Positions 5,088 to 5,808 of a DNA stretch of 5,808 nt are shown here, one piece after another. Positions within the stretch are counted from its first letter, which is position 1. Every line of letters begins with the position of its first letter. The notes under the pieces are model-generated. The model had not been told where the DNA came from and did no database searches. It saw nothing but the letters and a program-made list of their open reading frames with translations. The stretch comes from Acidobacteriota bacterium (GTDB lineage: Bacteria > Acidobacteriota > Terriglobia > Bryobacterales > Bryobacteraceae), in NCBI GenBank assembly GCA_021788955.1, contig JAJYKC010000201.1, positions 1-5,808 on the forward strand, in the 5' to 3' direction. Both the position numbers and the translations under genes were made by a program.

Positions 5088-5534
5088 GTGGACTTCACGA
5101 TACAACTGCGAAAGACCCAAGCGGAGCAGGCCGAAGCCCTTCAGGCACGGCTGCAATTGAAGGACATCACGCTGTACGAGTGCGAAGCGAAGGGCGCTGG
5201 TCCGGCCAACGCGGGAGTGGATCCCGTGACCCTTACCGCCGACCTGGACTCCGCAGTCTCCCTGGCGGAGGGTTCCAATATCGATTTTGCTGTCACGATA
5301 CGAGTTGCCTGCGAAGATGAACTGACCTTTCATATCGAAGCGACGTTCCTGGTTCGCTATCGCCTCTTCGACGGGGCCAAGCCTCCATCGAAGGCCGAAA
5401 TTACCGCCTTTTGCCGGAGCTATCCGGCGATGGCGGCCTGGCCATACATTCGGGAGACCGTGCAGTCTCTATCTTCGAAGATGGGATTCCCCACGGAACC
5501 ACTGCCGCTACTTCGCGTGATCGCGCGCCCGTGA
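5088..5534 (+). CDS. SecB-like chaperone of a toxin-antitoxin-chaperone system, 148 aa
   Basis: SecB proteins are tetrameric cytosolic chaperones that hold unfolded clients. The TAC branch binds the antitoxin tail, protects it from proteolysis and so keeps the toxin in check. The N-terminus has an amphipathic helix (A-E-Q-A-E-A-L-Q-A-R-L) and then the first strand, L-K-D-I-T-L-Y-E-C. Strands follow at about 47-57 (V-T-L-T-A-D-L-D), 65-75 (I-D-F-A-V-T-I-R-V) and 80-93 (T-F-H-I-E-A-T-F-L-V-R-Y). The signature helix is A-A-W-P-Y-I-R-E-T-V-Q-S-L-S-S-K-M-G-F at 116-134, the position of F-P-Y-A-R-E in housekeeping SecB, and P-L-P-L-L-R-V follows. Length suits the family. GTG 5088 lies 4 nt after the antitoxin stop with only a poor SD, so translational coupling is likely. 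A TTG at 5157, overlapping the TGA that would end a frame-restored antitoxin, is an alternative but would cut off the N-terminal helix. The context with higBA makes a housekeeping SecB unlikely. Confidence 0.85.
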   Translation: MDFTIQLRKTQAEQAEALQARLQLKDITLYECEAKGAGPANAGVDPVTLTADLDSAVSLAEGSNIDFAVTIRVACEDELTFHIEATFLVRYRLFDGAKPPSKAEITAFCRSYPAMAAWPYIRETVQSLSSKMGFPTEPLPLLRVIARP

Positions 5535-5641
5535 TTGCCGGCCTCGCGGAACGATAGGCCCCGGTCGCCACAAAACGGCCAATCTCATGATTGAGTGCTT
5601 TCAGCTTCAAGCCGCGATGCGCTGATTCTCTTTTCGTCCGG

Positions 5642-5703
5642 CGCTGGTCCGGACAGGAGAATTTAGGCCAGTCGCCGAATCGAACTTGGCCGTGAGACCA
5701 GCG
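5642..5703. repeat. Nested inverted repeats downstream of the chaperone gene
   Basis: The outer arms CGCTGGTC (5642-5649) and GACCAGCG (5696-5703) are exact 8-bp inverted repeats. Inside them GGCCA (5666-5670) and TGGCC (5687-5691) form a second pair. GTCCGGAC at 5647-5654 is itself a palindrome overlapping the left outer arm. There is no convincing reading frame on either strand from 5535 to 5808. The element could be a structured RNA, the trace of a mobile element, or part of the operon's 3' untranslated region. Confidence 0.4.
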
Positions 5704-5737
5704 GCGGGCCTTCGCGGCAGCCGTTATTTTTTATTTT
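5702..5737 (+). terminator. Probable intrinsic terminator of the toxin-antitoxin-chaperone operon
   Basis: CGGC (5702-5705) pairs with GCCG (5720-5723) and GCC (5708-5710) with GGC (5716-5718), with a small internal loop (GG opposite A) and a TTCGC loop. It is followed directly by a T-rich tract at 5724-5737 containing six consecutive T residues. It lies about 170 nt after the chaperone stop on the same strand. The stem is short and imperfect, so strength is uncertain. Confidence 0.52.
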
Positions 5738-5742
5738 CGGAC

Positions 5743-5807
5743 TGCCATCGACGGATGGCAAAGCCGAGCCGGCATCGCTGAGATCAGCTTGGCGCAGTTG
5801 CTGCGCC
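5743..5807. repeat. Cluster of three small hairpins at the right edge
   Basis: Three perfect inverted repeats follow one another: TGCCATC/GATGGCA (5743-5760, 4-nt loop), GCTGA/TCAGC (5777-5788, 2-nt spacer) and GGCGCAG/CTGCGCC (5791-5807, 3-nt loop). The last sits at the window edge, so whether a T-run follows cannot be seen. Possible readings are a REP-like intergenic element, another terminator or a structured leader of a gene outside the window. Confidence 0.42.
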
Positions 5808-5808
5808 G

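Noticed and set aside
5401..5610. A 69-codon minus-strand ORF overlapping the end of the SecB-like gene, open further upstream to near 5735
   Set aside because: It runs mostly antisense to a well-supported gene, has no recognisable domain and no SD. I treat it as a shadow frame.
1..5808. CRISPR arrays, tRNA, rRNA, transposase or integrase genes
   Set aside because: I saw no regularly spaced direct repeats, no cloverleaf with a plausible anticodon, and no mobile-element protein motifs.

Overview
This is a GC-rich bacterial chromosomal window (or metagenomic contig piece). Its style fits Acidobacteriota of the Bryobacter/Solibacter type: secreted proteins with signal peptides ending A-Q-P or A-A-P, small secreted paralogues of unknown function, and frequent G/C third positions. 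The phylum call is inference only; no rRNA or other marker gene is present.

Layout. (a) 2-712 (+): the C-terminal part of apolipoprotein N-acyltransferase (Lnt), cut by the left edge. (b) 3763-700 (-): a run of secreted proteins, made of a periplasmic TPR protein (2852-3763), a 227-aa secreted protein 20 nt downstream (2148-2831), a 119-aa secreted protein with 12 cysteines (1558-1917) and a 274-aa secreted protein (700-1524). The 227-aa and 274-aa proteins are clear paralogues that share four cysteines and a C-terminal Cys-Cys pair. The last gene overlaps lnt tail to tail. (c) 3764-3833: a 70-nt divergent spacer containing a near-perfect palindrome. (d) 3834-4201 (+): a VOC/glyoxalase-family gene broken by two one-base shifts, followed by about 120 nt of coding-like sequence that I cannot identify. 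(e) 4348-5534 (+): a three-gene operon of HigB/Gp49-type toxin, HigA-type HTH antitoxin and SecB-like chaperone. (f) 5535-5808: no gene seen, but many inverted repeats and a likely intrinsic terminator.

The main result is (e): the gene order and families match a toxin-antitoxin-chaperone (TAC) system, the class exemplified by Mycobacterium tuberculosis Rv1955-Rv1956-Rv1957. In those systems the antitoxin carries a C-terminal chaperone-addiction (ChAD) tail and is stable only when bound by its dedicated SecB. Here the annotated antitoxin tail lacks an obvious ChAD motif in its own frame. One frame away, directly after in-frame Glu-Leu, the DNA encodes Thr-Trp-His-Arg. Restoring a single base near 5000 would give E-L-P-T-W-H-R, very close to the E-V-P-T-W-H-R that I recall as the core of the mycobacterial ChAD. 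Either the antitoxin has lost its chaperone tail through a one-base deletion or the assembly has a one-base error there. The two one-base shifts in the upstream VOC gene make this question pressing, since all three lie within about 1.1 kb.

How the genes work together: the toxin, antitoxin and chaperone should form one stress-responsive, self-regulated unit. The antitoxin has the only strong ribosome binding site of the three, and an AT-rich inverted repeat overlaps a -10-like element just before the toxin start. The minus-strand genes look like an envelope or secreted-protein cluster of unknown role, and the TPR gene and the 227-aa gene are almost certainly co-transcribed.
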